A stretch of 64,000 nt of DNA from Quatrionicoccus australiensis (GCF_020510425.1 NZ_JAHBAH010000001.1:620001-684000); one strand, 5' to 3'. Shown: positions 24,478-33,877, numbered from the stretch's first letter. The notes: generated from the sequence alone by a model not told the origin. Translations and numbers: made by a program.

Positions 24478-25095
24478 ATGTCCCGTTACACCGGCCCCCG
24501 CCTGAAAGTCCTGCGCGCCCTCGGCGTCGACCTGCCCGGCCTGTCCCGCAAATCGATGCAGGACCGCCCGCAGCCGCCCGGCCAGCATGGCGCCCGCAAA
24601 CAAAGCAGCCGCAAGTCCGAGTTCGGCCTGCAATTGATGGAAAAGCAGAAGCTGCGCTACAACTACGGCCTCACCGAGCGCCAGTTGCGCCGTGTCGTCG
24701 TCGATGCCAAGAGGGACAAGGGCGCCACCGGCAACAAGCTGGTCGAACTGCTCGAACGCCGCCTCGACAATCTCGTCTTCCGCGCCGGCTTCGCGCCGAC
24801 CATCCCGGCCGCGCGCCAACTGGTCAGCCACGGCAAATTCGAGCTGAACGGCAGGCGCGTCACGATTCCGTCGATCCGCCTGCGCATCGGCGACAGTTTC
24901 GGGCCCAGCGAGGCCGGCCGGAAAATCGATCTCGTGCGCGCCACGCTCGAAGCGCCGGCCCTCGAACGCCCGGAATGGATCGCCTACGACGCCGCCACCC
25001 AGACGGCACACCTCAGTCACCTGCCGGATGGCGATTCGGCGCCCTTCCCGCTCGACCTGCAGCGCATCGTCGAGTATTACGCGACCCGCCTGTAA
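24478..25095 (+). CDS. rpsD: Ribosomal protein S4 (second, stand-alone copy)
   Basis: 205 residues. The N-terminal S4 region (MSRYTGPRLKVLRALGVDL, PPGQHGARK) and the S4 RNA-binding domain (LDNLVFRAGF, ARQLVSHGKFELNGRRV) are clear. No zinc-binding cysteines are present. It is outside the normal alpha-operon context (no rpsK, rpoA or rplQ nearby), so it is most likely a paralogue of the housekeeping S4. Start is supported by GGAAAGA 8 nt upstream. Context with fur and Fur-like sites suggests metal-dependent expression; this is inference. A terminator follows directly. Confidence 0.92.
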   Translation: MSRYTGPRLKVLRALGVDLPGLSRKSMQDRPQPPGQHGARKQSSRKSEFGLQLMEKQKLRYNYGLTERQLRRVVVDAKRDKGATGNKLVELLERRLDNLVFRAGFAPTIPAARQLVSHGKFELNGRRVTIPSIRLRIGDSFGPSEAGRKIDLVRATLEAPALERPEWIAYDAATQTAHLSHLPDGDSAPFPLDLQRIVEYYATRL

Positions 25096-25096
25096 A

Positions 25097-25120
25097 AAAG
25101 GCGACCCTGCGGTCGCCTTT
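25097..25120 (+). terminator. Rho-independent terminator after the S4 gene
   Basis: Perfect 10-bp stem AAAGGCGACC / GGTCGCCTTT with CTGC loop, starting one base after the stop codon and preceded by an A-run. It can also serve the convergent thioesterase gene. Confidence 0.8.
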
Positions 25121-25140
25121 CCGTGTGCGTCGCCGGCGGA

Positions 25141-25587
25141 CTAAGTCCGCCTGGCGATCACCGCCAGCGGCGCCGTGGCGCTGGCGAGCAGGCTGTCATC
25201 CGGGCCGAACAGGCTGGCACGTGCATTGACCATGCTGCGCCCGACCTTCTCCAGCTCGGCTTCGGCGAACAGTTCGCCGGCCGGCGCCGGACGGAAGTAA
25301 TTGCTGGTCTGGCTGACCGTGGCCAGCGTCGTGCCGGGCGGGGTTTGCGAGAAGGCGGCGAAGATCATCGCAAAGTCGAGCAGCGCGGCAACGATGCCGC
25401 CCTGCACGACGCCATTGCCCTGGGTGAAAGCCGCGCCGACCGTGAAACCGAGACGCACCCGCCCGTCGCTGGCCGAGACAATGCGCATGCCGAGCGAAAT
25501 GGCCAGCGGATTGCTGTCGACCGCCAGATCGCACAATGCGCCGTCGATCGCGCGCCGGACAAGCAGACGTTCGGGATGATCGGTCAC
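25141..25587 (-). CDS. PaaI-type hotdog-fold thioesterase
   Basis: 148 residues with the hotdog core and the PaaI-like motif GNGVVQGGIVAALLDFAM, where the Gly-rich turn before the long helix forms the acyl-CoA site. Likely hydrolyses an acyl- or aryl-CoA thioester in the cytoplasm. It follows the aminotransferase gene by 8 bp on the same strand. Substrate unknown. Confidence 0.87.
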   Translation of the reverse strand: MTDHPERLLVRRAIDGALCDLAVDSNPLAISLGMRIVSASDGRVRLGFTVGAAFTQGNGVVQGGIVAALLDFAMIFAAFSQTPPGTTLATVSQTSNYFRPAPAGELFAEAELEKVGRSMVNARASLFGPDDSLLASATAPLAVIARRT

Positions 25588-25595
25588 GACTGGCC

Positions 25596-26777
25596 TCAGC
25601 CCTTGAGCAGGTCGTCGAGGATAGCGATCATCTGGTCGATTTCGCCTTCGCTAACGTTGAGCGCCGGCATGAAACGCAGCAGGTTCGGCCGCGGCGAATT
25701 GAGCAGCAGGCCCTGCGGCGCCCGTTCCAGGCCGCGCTTGACGATGTCAGGACCGCGCTCGTCGGCAAGCACCAGAGCGCGCAACAGACCGGAGCCGCGC
25801 TCGCCCTTGAGGCCGTGGCGGGCGCTGAGTTCGAGCAGTTTCTGCGACAGGTACTGGCCGCGCGCCTCGACACCGGCGAGGAAGCCCGGCGCCAGCAGCG
25901 CCTTGGTGACGGCCAGGCCGACCGCCGTCATCAGCGGGTTGCCATTGTAGGTACCGCCCTGGTCACCCGGTTCGAAACAGCAGATCGCTTCGCGGGCGAG
26001 CAGCGCGGCGAGCGGCACGCCGCCGCCGATGCCCTTGCCCAGCGTCATGATGTCCGGCGTGATGCCGGCGTGTTCGTAGGCAAACAGCTTGCCGGTGCGG
26101 CCCATGCCGGTCTGCACTTCATCGACGATGAGCAGCACGCCGCGCGCTTCGGTCAGGGCGCGCAGCGCCTTGAGGAATTCGACCTCGGCCGGAATGACGC
26201 CGCCCTCGCCCTGCACCGGTTCGAGCATGACGGCGACGGTTTTCGGCCCGATCAGGGCGTCGACCGCTGCGATGTCGTTGTAGGCCGCCTTGTGGAAGCC
26301 CGGCACCTGCGGCGCGTAGAGCGTGTCCCAGCCGGCCTTGCCGGAGGCCGACATGGTCGCCAGCGTGCGCCCGTGGAAGGAATGGTCGAAGGTGATGATC
26401 TCGTGCGCGCCGCCCTTGTTCAGCCGGCCCCACTTGCGCGCCAGCTTGATGGCGCCTTCGTTGGCCTCGGCGCCGGTATTGGCGAAGAAGACGCGGTCGA
26501 AGCAGGAATTCTCGGTGAGCAGGCTGGCCAGCTTGACCATCGGGCCGTTGTAGAAAGCCGGGCTCGGATTGATCAGCTGCGCGGCCTGGCTGCTCAGCGC
26601 CGTAGCGATTTCCGGCGGGCAGTGGCCGAGGCAATTGACCGCCCAGCCCTGGATGAAATCGAGATAGGCCTTGCCGGTGTGGTCATACAGCCAGGAACCT
26701 TCGCCGCGCTCGAAAACGAGCTCCGGGCGGTTGGTGATGTACATCAGCGAATCGGTATTGGCAGATTGGTATTGCAT
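25596..26777 (-). CDS. argD: Acetylornithine/class III aminotransferase
   Basis: 393 residues, PLP-dependent class III aminotransferase. Visible features: [30 protein letters not shown], the D-E-V-Q-T-G-M-G-R motif and the PLP lysine in [16 protein letters not shown]. Size and motifs match ArgD (N-acetylornithine aminotransferase, arginine synthesis), though related omega-aminotransferases look alike. Start codon follows GGAAAACCG weakly. No other arginine gene is nearby. Confidence 0.85.
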   Translation of the reverse strand: MQYQSANTDSLMYITNRPELVFERGEGSWLYDHTGKAYLDFIQGWAVNCLGHCPPEIATALSSQAAQLINPSPAFYNGPMVKLASLLTENSCFDRVFFANTGAEANEGAIKLARKWGRLNKGGAHEIITFDHSFHGRTLATMSASGKAGWDTLYAPQVPGFHKAAYNDIAAVDALIGPKTVAVMLEPVQGEGGVIPAEVEFLKALRALTEARGVLLIVDEVQTGMGRTGKLFAYEHAGITPDIMTLGKGIGGGVPLAALLAREAICCFEPGDQGGTYNGNPLMTAVGLAVTKALLAPGFLAGVEARGQYLSQKLLELSARHGLKGERGSGLLRALVLADERGPDIVKRGLERAPQGLLLNSPRPNLLRFMPALNVSEGEIDQMIAILDDLLKG

Positions 26778-26908
26778 CGTCGGTTTTCCGTAGCGGGGGA
26801 CGTGAATGGTAAGGGCGTAATGTTACCGAATTACGCCATGCTGCGCCGCACCAAAAATACCGGACGGCATGCGGCCGGTCCGGTTTATGCCGCGCCGGGG
26901 CGGCGCGA

Positions 26909-27466
26909 TCAGGCCCGCGGCGGACGCCGGCCCGGCGCCTTCTTGACTGTCTTTTTGGCCGCCAGCGTAACCAGGAAAGGAAACTCGGCATCGGCAGACT
27001 GAACGATGCGGAACTCTGGCCCGACCGCGCGGGCCAGGCGGGCGACGAGCGCGTCGAGATTGACCGCTTCGCAGCGCAAATCGGCGGTAACGCTGCCCAT
27101 GTCCTCGTACACCGGGAAGTCCGAACATCCCTCCGGCTTGATGTCCTGGCCGTAAATCGTGCAGGCATGTCCGGTCAGATCGTAGGCAGGACAGGGTTTG
27201 CTATGCACGTAATACAGCCCGTTGCCGGCCCGGATTTCCTCCGGACCGCCGCCCGTGGCAAGCCGCTTGTCGAATGCATTGCGCGACTCGCCAAGCTTCC
27301 AGAAGGTCTTGATCTGCTTCCACTCCAGTTCAAGGACGAGCGCATCAAGACGACAACAGGGCCTGGCGCAGACGCTGCAATGCGGAATCACGTCAGCCAC
27401 CTGGTAGGCATCGGCGGCGGCAGCAAGCTCGCTGGCGAGAGAACGGCGGGAGTCGCGGCTAGTCAT
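26909..27466 (-). CDS. YkgJ-family cysteine-cluster protein
   Basis: 185 residues with the family cysteine cluster C-x2-C-x3-C-C (Cys30, Cys33, Cys37, Cys38) and further cysteines (KPCPAYD, HACTIY, EGCSDFP), presumed to hold zinc or an iron-sulfur centre. A basic tail (KKAPGRRPPR) ends the protein. Biochemical role of the family is unknown. Stands alone; 131 bp to argD and 186 bp to the GFA gene hold nothing I can identify. Confidence 0.85.
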   Translation of the reverse strand: MTSRDSRRSLASELAAAADAYQVADVIPHCSVCARPCCRLDALVLELEWKQIKTFWKLGESRNAFDKRLATGGGPEEIRAGNGLYYVHSKPCPAYDLTGHACTIYGQDIKPEGCSDFPVYEDMGSVTADLRCEAVNLDALVARLARAVGPEFRIVQSADAEFPFLVTLAAKKTVKKAPGRRPPRA

Positions 27467-27652
27467 TGCGGGACAGGCTGAAAGACAGGGAGGTTTGGGG
27501 AGTGCGGATCACGGCTAAAGGCTATCAATTGGTCGACATGGAGCGGCTGGCTCGGCAGCGGCACAGGATCAACCCCGACCGGCGCACAGTATACGGCCAG
27601 CAGGCCGTTTTCCTGGCGCACAAGGGGTTAATGGACAGTGCCCACAGGCGGA

Positions 27653-28084
27653 CTAGTTGGCACCTTCGCTGTATTCGACTCGGGAAATCCAGCTCCTCTT
27701 CCGGCGAACAAGGCGCTCCTCCTTGCTCTCCGCCGAAAAATCTGCCGGTGCGCTCTGCAAAAGGGATGCATCGATGCCGTCAAAGGTATTGGCATTGACC
27801 ACGGCATAGGCATGCCCTTCGATCCGGCTGATCGCCAGCGGGACGACACCACACCGGGTACACACATGAAACTCGGCAGTTTTTGTCGCGAATGCATATT
27901 TCGACAGGCGGGCAGGTTCCTGCACATGAACCTTGAGCACACTGCCGGGCAACGCCGTCCAGGCAGCGCCGTGCCGGGTGCAGAACGAGCAGTCGCAGAC
28001 CCGCACGGGAATGGCTTGGGGCGCAGGCTCACAGTGCAGCGTGAACGAGATATTCTTGCAGTGGCAACTGCCGGCAATCAGCAT
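27653..28084 (-). CDS. GFA (CENP-V) family protein
   Basis: 143 residues with the zinc-binding cysteine pattern of the glutathione-dependent formaldehyde-activating family: C-H-C near residues 7-9, CDCSFCTRHG near 30-37, and CTRCGV near the middle. Members bind zinc; most have no proven substrate. Single gene, about 240 bp from the divergent sigma factor gene. Confidence 0.85.
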   Translation of the reverse strand: MLIAGSCHCKNISFTLHCEPAPQAIPVRVCDCSFCTRHGAAWTALPGSVLKVHVQEPARLSKYAFATKTAEFHVCTRCGVVPLAISRIEGHAYAVVNANTFDGIDASLLQSAPADFSAESKEERLVRRKRSWISRVEYSEGAN

Positions 28085-28328
28085 CGCTCCCCCGCCCGGT
28101 TACGCAGGCTGATTGCCGGCATACGGATCATTTTTCCGCCTTGTCGTTTTTCGGCGTGAACGCGCGGCAATCTGGCGCATGGCTGGTGTCCGGGTATTTG
28201 AGTCATGAGCCGACTTTATAGTGCCGTCGATGCTCAGGTCAATGCAACCCAGCGGCGGCATACTGCTGCACCACAATTATATTTTCGCCGCGCCACAATA
28301 TCGGCGCCCGGCATTCGTCTACCCAGGC

Positions 28329-28928
28329 ATGGACACATCGCTTTCCCTGCCGCCACCTTACGAGAAGAGCCGCCTGATGGCCGAGCAGAACCGCCGCCTG
28401 ACCGAAACCGTCGCCCGCGAAAGCGGCCGACTGGGCAGCTTCATCCGGCAGCGCGTGCCCGATCCGGGCGAGGCGGAAGACATCCTGCAGGATGTCTTTT
28501 TCGAACTGGTCGAGGCCTGGCGCTTGCCGGAGCCGATCGAACAGGTCGGTGCCTGGCTGTTCCGGGTGGCACGCAATCGCATCATCGACCGCTTTCGCAA
28601 GCAGCGCGAGGAGCGTTTGCCGGCAGCCGGCATGGCGGATACCGACGACGACAGCGAACATTGGCTGGAGAACGCCCTGCCGACCAGCGACGGCGGCCCC
28701 GAGGCAGCGCATTTGCGGCGCCTGTGGCTGGACGCGATTGCGGCCGGGCTCGACGAACTGCCGGCCGGACAGCGCGAGGTATTCATCGCCCATGAACTCG
28801 ATGGGCTGAGTTTCAAGGAAATGGCCGCAGCAAGCGGCACCTCCATCAACACCCTGCTCGGCTGGAAGCGGCAGGCCGTCCTGCACCTGCGCGAACGTCT
28901 GCGCCCCCTTTACGACGAACAACCCTGA
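28329..28928 (+). CDS. ECF-type RNA polymerase sigma factor
   Basis: 199 residues. Region 2 (SFIRQRVPDPGEAEDILQDVFFELVEAW, LFRVARNRIIDRFRK) and region 4 (LDELPAGQREVFIAHELDGLSFKEMA, TLLGWKRQAVLHLRERL) are intact. ATG at 28329 is preferred over an earlier one at 28221; a later ATG at 28377 is also possible. A Cys-rich small membrane protein follows 13 bp downstream and may be its partner or anti-sigma-like regulator. About 240 bp upstream are gene-free and should hold its promoter. Confidence 0.87.
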   Translation: MDTSLSLPPPYEKSRLMAEQNRRLTETVARESGRLGSFIRQRVPDPGEAEDILQDVFFELVEAWRLPEPIEQVGAWLFRVARNRIIDRFRKQREERLPAAGMADTDDDSEHWLENALPTSDGGPEAAHLRRLWLDAIAAGLDELPAGQREVFIAHELDGLSFKEMAAASGTSINTLLGWKRQAVLHLRERLRPLYDEQP

Positions 28929-28941
28929 ACGAGGAATCACC

Positions 28942-29322
28942 ATGCACTGCTCTACTGAAAAATCCGGCTGCGTCTCACGCTGCCTCAAGATCGGCCTGAT
29001 GGCCGTCGCCGGCATCGCTGCCGTCACCTGGGTCGTCATGCAGTTATGGAACTGCCTGCTGCCCGACCTGTTTCTCGGCGTCTCGCCGATCGGCTACTGG
29101 CAGGCGCTCGGCGTGCTGGCACTGAGCCGCATCCTGTTCGGCGGTTTGCGCTGCGGTGGCCACGGCCATTGGCGCGAACGCCGCGAGCGCTGGGAAAAAA
29201 TGACGCCGGAAGAACGGGCGCAACTCAAGGGCCGCTTCCGTAGCCGCTGGAGCCATTGCTGTTCTTCGGACAAGAGCGAAGAAGCCGCGCCCGCCGACGA
29301 CAAACCCGCCGGCAAGGCCTGA
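28942..29322 (+). CDS. Small membrane protein with Cys/His-rich ends, partner of ECF sigma
   Basis: 126 residues: Cys-containing N terminus (MHCSTEKSGCVSRC), two hydrophobic helices (about 17-40 and 48-66), then a soluble tail with GGHGHWRERRERWEKMTPEER and a Cys pair (SHCCSSDK). Unnamed family; proteins with the WEKMTPEER-type tail are often next to ECF sigma genes. The cysteines and histidines suggest metal or redox sensing. Start follows GAGGAATCACC. Confidence 0.75.
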   Translation: MHCSTEKSGCVSRCLKIGLMAVAGIAAVTWVVMQLWNCLLPDLFLGVSPIGYWQALGVLALSRILFGGLRCGGHGHWRERRERWEKMTPEERAQLKGRFRSRWSHCCSSDKSEEAAPADDKPAGKA

Positions 29323-29334
29323 TCCAGCCGGCAT

Positions 29335-29362
29335 GCACCGCCCGTCATCCGCCGGGCGGTGC
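29335..29362. terminator. GC-rich stem-loop between the membrane protein and phosphoesterase genes
   Basis: Perfect 10-bp stem GCACCGCCCG / CGGGCGGTGC with an 8-nt loop, 12 bp after the stop codon. No T-run follows on the plus strand, so termination strength is uncertain. Confidence 0.45.
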
Positions 29363-29397
29363 ACTCGCGAAAAAACCCAAGAACCAAAATCGACCCC

Positions 29398-30573
29398 ATG
29401 CCCGACAGCCCCACCCTGCCATCAGCGACAAGTGATCACCCCGCCCTGCCCGGCCGCCTGCGCCGCGCCTTCTGGCGCTTTCTGCCCCTGATCGGCGGCC
29501 TGCATGCCTACATCGGCTGGCGCCTTCTGCCACCGCTCGATCTCGGCGGTGCCGGCCTGACGCTGGCCATTGCCGGGCTGGCAATCTCCACCGGTCTGGT
29601 CCCGCTCGGTTTGTTCGCCCGTTTCGTCGTCGAGCGCCAGGCGCTGGCCGACCGACTCAGTTGGCTGGGCGGTCTGGCGATGGGGCTTTTTTCCTCGGTG
29701 CTGGTGTTGACCGTATTGCGCGACCTTGCCCGACTCTTTGCCGACGCGCCGGCGCTGGCCGCACCGACGGCGATCGGCGTGCTTGCCCTGGCCGGCCTGT
29801 TCACGCTGGTCGGCTACGTCAATGCGCGCCGACTGGCGCGCGTCGTCCGCATCGATATCCCGCTGCGCGGCCTTCCCGAGGCATTGGCCGGATTCACCAT
29901 CGTCCAGCTCAGCGACATCCACGTCGGGCCGACGATCAAGCGAAAATACGTCCAGGCCATCGTCGACCGCGTCAATCAGCTCGATGCCGACCTGGTCGTC
30001 ATCACCGGCGACGTAGTCGATGGCAGCGTCGAGCAGCTGCGCGCCGATACCGCGCCGCTCGGCCAGTTGCGCAGCCGGCATGGCAGCTACGTGGTGAGCG
30101 GCAACCACGAGTTTTATTCCGGCGCCAGGGCGTGGCTGCGCGAATTCGCGCGCGTCGGCCTGCAAGTCCTCGACAACCGCCACGTCGTCATCGAGCACCG
30201 TGGTGCCCGCTTCGTTCTCGCCGGGGTCAGCGATTATTCGGCCGCCGCCTTCGATGCAAGCCAGGCCAGCGACCCGGTCGCCGCACTCGCCGGCAGCCCG
30301 CCCGGCCTGCCGCGCATCCTGCTCGCCCATCAGCCGCGCTCGGCCAGCGCCGCCGCAGCCGCCGGCTTCGACCTGCAGCTCTCCGGCCACACGCACGGCG
30401 GCCAGTTCTGGCCGTGGAATCACTTCGTGCCCATGCAGCAACCCTTCACCGCCGGCCTGCACCGGCTCGGCCGGCTGAGCATCTATACCAGCCGCGGCAC
30501 CGGCTACTGGGGACCGCCCAAGCGCTTCGGGGCGCCTTCGGAAATCAGCGTGCTGCGGCTGGTTGCAGCCTGA
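29398..30573 (+). CDS. Membrane-anchored metallophosphoesterase
   Basis: 391 residues. The N-terminal 140 residues hold about four membrane helices. A calcineurin-like phosphoesterase domain follows with all metal-binding motifs: SDIHVG, TGDVVDG, SGNHEFY and SGHTHGGQ. Resembles YaeI/LpxG-type membrane phosphodiesterases, which act on lipid-linked substrates; substrate here unknown. An ATG 39 bp upstream is a possible alternative start. Convergent with the response regulator gene. Confidence 0.88.
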   Translation: MPDSPTLPSATSDHPALPGRLRRAFWRFLPLIGGLHAYIGWRLLPPLDLGGAGLTLAIAGLAISTGLVPLGLFARFVVERQALADRLSWLGGLAMGLFSSVLVLTVLRDLARLFADAPALAAPTAIGVLALAGLFTLVGYVNARRLARVVRIDIPLRGLPEALAGFTIVQLSDIHVGPTIKRKYVQAIVDRVNQLDADLVVITGDVVDGSVEQLRADTAPLGQLRSRHGSYVVSGNHEFYSGARAWLREFARVGLQVLDNRHVVIEHRGARFVLAGVSDYSAAAFDASQASDPVAALAGSPPGLPRILLAHQPRSASAAAAAGFDLQLSGHTHGGQFWPWNHFVPMQQPFTAGLHRLGRLSIYTSRGTGYWGPPKRFGAPSEISVLRLVAA

Positions 30574-30709
30574 GAGAGCGTTCCCGGTCTTTCGACAGTC
30601 ATTGGCAGGACCTCAATCCCCGTTCGCCGGAATCCTGAACTTCCCCTTTTCCCGCGGAGGAGCCAATCTTCCGGCATCGGTTTGACCGCCCCCGGCCGGG
30701 GACAAAGTC

Positions 30710-31366
30710 TCACGCAACAACACCTTCAAGCAGGCCGTTACGCATGGCCAGCAAGGTCAATTCGGCCTGGTTCTGCACATTGAGTTTCTGTTTGATGTGA
30801 TACAGATGCGTCCCCACCGTTGACGCGCCGAGCTGCTGCTCGTGCGCAATCTCGCTGACCGACAGTCCTTGCGCCAGGCGCATGAACACGGCGAATTCGC
30901 GGGGCGTCAGGACGGCCAGCGGATCGGCACTACCCGATACCTGAGCAAACGCGATTCGCTCGGCCAGCGCCGGGTCCAGGTAACGCTGCCCGTTCGCGAC
31001 ACGGCTCACTGCCGCCAGCAATTGATCGGGTGACGCCTGTTTGCAGAGATAGCCGCGCGCGCCCAGTTTGAGCGAGCGAACGGGAATCACGTGATCGACA
31101 TGCGCCGACACCATGATCACGCGGGCAGCAGGTTCGCGCGCGACAATCCGCTCCAGCGCCAGCAGACCGCCACCGCCCGGCATCGAAACGTCCATCAGCA
31201 CCAGACTTGGCTGCGCCGCCAGAAACATCCGAACGGCGCTCTCGCCGCACCCCGCCTCGGCAACCACGCTCGCCCCGGCACCTTCGAGCAGCATGCGGTA
31301 GCCGAAACGCACCACCTCGTGGTCGTCGGCAAGCAGGATGCGAAGTTCGTGCAGGTCCGGGTTCAT
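30710..31366 (-). CDS. NarL-family response regulator of a two-component pair
   Basis: 218 residues: receiver (DDHE, phospho-acceptor Asp59 in LVLMDVSMPGGG, conserved Lys in YLCKQAS) and LuxR-type helix-turn-helix (LTPREFAVFMRLAQGLSVSEIAHE). The start overlaps the histidine kinase stop (ATGA). Position downstream of the AraC/ALDH/PQQ-dehydrogenase genes on the same strand resembles the kinase-regulator pairs (ExaDE type) that control quinoprotein alcohol dehydrogenases. The target is inferred. Confidence 0.9.
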   Translation of the reverse strand: MNPDLHELRILLADDHEVVRFGYRMLLEGAGASVVAEAGCGESAVRMFLAAQPSLVLMDVSMPGGGGLLALERIVAREPAARVIMVSAHVDHVIPVRSLKLGARGYLCKQASPDQLLAAVSRVANGQRYLDPALAERIAFAQVSGSADPLAVLTPREFAVFMRLAQGLSVSEIAHEQQLGASTVGTHLYHIKQKLNVQNQAELTLLAMRNGLLEGVVA

Positions 31367-32805
31367 GCCGTGCCGCTCCGGACAGACAGAGGCAACCAGG
31401 CGCGCACCAGCCAGCCGCCGGGCTGGCGTTTCCCGAAATCGATTTCACCGCCGAGTAGCGCCACCCGCTCGCGCAAGCCGGCCAGGCCGAGGCCGCTGCC
31501 CGGCTGCGGTGAAATTCCGGTTTCTTTTCCCTCGCCATTGTCGGCGACACTGATGCCGAGTCTGCCACCAACCAGCGTCAGCGAGATAACGACACTATCC
31601 GCCGCGGAATGCCGGATCACATTGGTCAGGGCTTCCTTGACCAGACGCAGGCAGACGCGGGCTACCGGTGCGGGAAAGCTCGTATCGGTCAGCGCCACAT
31701 TCAGCTTGATCGCAACGCCGCCATGACAGTCCTGCCAGGCTTCCACGTACGTGGCAATCGAATCAGGCAAACTCCCGGGCAGCTCCGAGCGCAAACGCAG
31801 CAAGATGACCCTGACTTCCTCCTGCAAGCCCTGGGTGACGGAAACAATGCGCGTTGCCATCATTTTTACCGCAGTATCTTCGTTGATCCGCTGCACGATT
31901 GCCGCGGCCAGGGCCCGCACCGCCGTGATCCCCTGTGCCAGTTCGTCGTGCAACTCGCGCGCCATGTCCACACGCTCGGCCTGCAGGGCCGACTCGACCA
32001 GGCCAATGCGCTGCCGTTCGGATTCGAGCTGAACATTCATTTTTACCGCCGCGGTCAGGCTGTCGGCCATTTGATTGAAGGCCAGCGCCAGTTTTTTAAG
32101 CTCGGGGTCGGCCAAGACCGGCAAGCGGACGGCGAAATCGCCCTCGCCGGTTTGTTGCAAGGCGAGCCGCAATCCATGCAAAGGCCGCAGCGCGCTACGC
32201 AGGGCAAACCTGACCGCAAAAAACAGGACGATCAATAATCCGCCGGCCCAGCTGCCAAACAGAAGCAGATCGTCCCAGGCATCAAGGATGGCGCGCGACG
32301 AATCCGCTTCAAGCACGATCCGCAGATCGCCGTGCCGGATCGCCAGCGGAGCGATGTCCGGCGCGAGCAAGGCGGCAAACCAGGCGGGCGCGTCGCGCCC
32401 GGCCTTGTACGTCGAGGCCGGCGAAACATAGCGAGGTGCCGCCTCGGTCGCCGCATAGACGGTGATGGCATTTGCCCGAATGCGCCCGGCATCCCTGACA
32501 ATGCCGAGCAACTCAGCGGCCGGCTGGCCGGCGCTTCGGACAACCATGGCCTGCAGCCATTGCTGCGAAACGCGCCGGGCCGCCTGCACTTCCTCATGGA
32601 TACTCAAGCGGCTCAGGTGAAGCCAGCAGAGGGTCAGGCAAAAGAGAAAGACGACGAGCAGGCCGCTGACCAACAGGCTCAGCCGCTCGGGCAAAGGGCG
32701 GGCCTGCCAAGCCTGCAACCAGGAGTCTGGGCGGACAGCATTCAGCAATTGCTTGCTCCATGCCAGCAAATGACCGCCAGGAAACACCGGATAGCGTGAG
32801 CGCAT
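31363..32805 (-). CDS. Membrane sensor histidine kinase (NarX/HisKA_3 type)
   Basis: 480 residues. TM1 (about 43-63), periplasmic domain (64-180), TM2 (about 182-203), HAMP (about 204-255), HisKA_3 with His286 in MARELHDELAQG, and HATPase with NGEGKETG and GLGLAGLRERVALLGG. Cognate kinase of the overlapping NarL-type regulator. Start at 32805 is chosen because GAGG lies upstream with good spacing; the frame is open to 32877. Signal unknown; the linkage to alcohol-dehydrogenase genes suggests an alcohol or its oxidation state. Confidence 0.9.
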   Translation of the reverse strand: MRSRYPVFPGGHLLAWSKQLLNAVRPDSWLQAWQARPLPERLSLLVSGLLVVFLFCLTLCWLHLSRLSIHEEVQAARRVSQQWLQAMVVRSAGQPAAELLGIVRDAGRIRANAITVYAATEAAPRYVSPASTYKAGRDAPAWFAALLAPDIAPLAIRHGDLRIVLEADSSRAILDAWDDLLLFGSWAGGLLIVLFFAVRFALRSALRPLHGLRLALQQTGEGDFAVRLPVLADPELKKLALAFNQMADSLTAAVKMNVQLESERQRIGLVESALQAERVDMARELHDELAQGITAVRALAAAIVQRINEDTAVKMMATRIVSVTQGLQEEVRVILLRLRSELPGSLPDSIATYVEAWQDCHGGVAIKLNVALTDTSFPAPVARVCLRLVKEALTNVIRHSAADSVVISLTLVGGRLGISVADNGEGKETGISPQPGSGLGLAGLRERVALLGGEIDFGKRQPGGWLVRAWLPLSVRSGTA

Positions 32806-32843
32806 CTTTACCTCGGTCAGGCGGATTGGCGGAAAGCCCGGAT

Positions 32844-33824
32844 TCAGTGCACAGCCAACTTGCTGCGACTTCTCCATTCGCGCGGCGACGCGCCGTAGCG
32901 CTTGCGGAATGCCTTGCTGAAAGCCTGCAGGTTACCGAAACCGCAATCGATGGCGGCCCGCGAAATGGTCTGCTGGTCGAGCGAAGGATCGCGCAGCATT
33001 TGCAGGACACGCTCGAAGCGGGCATCGCTGATCGCGGTTGCGGGCGAGCTGTGGTTTTCCTGGAAGAGCAGGTACAGCGAGCGTTTCGACATGTGCAGCT
33101 TGTTGGCCAGGAAATCGGGCGACAGCTCGTGATCGAGCACATGTTGGCGGATCAGGTGCATGGCCGTGACGAATTTCTGCTGATCGCGGCTCTTCGTGCC
33201 GGAAAGCGCCATCGCGCAACGCGCCAGGGCGGCGGCGATCATTTCGTTGACCGACGCGAGCACCGTCTCGCAATCGTTGATCTGGCTGACATCGGCCTTC
33301 TGGATGAGAGTGATCAGCGACGCCAGCGAGGCGTCAAAAGCGAGCCCGGACAAGGGTCGACCGGTCATCCCCTCGCTCATCTTCAACCAGCCCGAAAGTT
33401 TCGCGTAGGGCAGGCTCATGACGAGAAACTCGGCATTGTCCGGTACTTCGATGCGATACGGGCGCGCCGTGTCGCAGATGCTGAGCAGGCCCGGCGTCAG
33501 GGTCGCGCGGCGGCGGTCCTGCGCGATGTGCAACTCGCCATTGAGCGACCACATCAGCTTGGCGTAGTCGGCATGGCCGCGCGAGACGCAGCCCAGCGTG
33601 CGCTCGACGCTGTGTTTCTGGGTGGAGATCAGGGACAGCGACACGTCATTCACATCCATGCGCAGCACGTTGGCGCGGAAGGCCCGGGACGCGATGTCGT
33701 CAACCTGGATATTGGGGAAGGCGGTATCGAGGAAACCCTGCCAGGCCTCGCTCGTCGCGTAACAATCGACAGCGCGCGAAGTCTCGCGCGAAACCAGCCG
33801 GACGCCCGCAGAATCGGTCATCAT
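32844..33824 (-). CDS. AraC-family transcriptional regulator
   Basis: About 326 residues. The N-terminal part resembles the AraC-binding-like (AraC_binding_2) domain; the C-terminal 100 residues hold two AraC helix-turn-helix motifs (SPDFLANKLHMSKRSLYLLFQE and TISRAAIDCGFGNLQAFSKAFRKRYGASPREWR). Three consecutive ATGs follow a strong GAGGAGGAG site; 33824 or 33821 has the best spacing. Likely activator of the adjacent aldehyde and alcohol dehydrogenase genes; direct repeats near 38542 and 38581 are possible binding sites. Confidence 0.9.
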   Translation of the reverse strand: MMTDSAGVRLVSRETSRAVDCYATSEAWQGFLDTAFPNIQVDDIASRAFRANVLRMDVNDVSLSLISTQKHSVERTLGCVSRGHADYAKLMWSLNGELHIAQDRRRATLTPGLLSICDTARPYRIEVPDNAEFLVMSLPYAKLSGWLKMSEGMTGRPLSGLAFDASLASLITLIQKADVSQINDCETVLASVNEMIAAALARCAMALSGTKSRDQQKFVTAMHLIRQHVLDHELSPDFLANKLHMSKRSLYLLFQENHSSPATAISDARFERVLQMLRDPSLDQQTISRAAIDCGFGNLQAFSKAFRKRYGASPREWRSRSKLAVH

Positions 33825-33877
33825 CATCTCCTCCTCAGGCCTGCGTATGGGCCTGAATCCTTGTTTTAACCACACTA

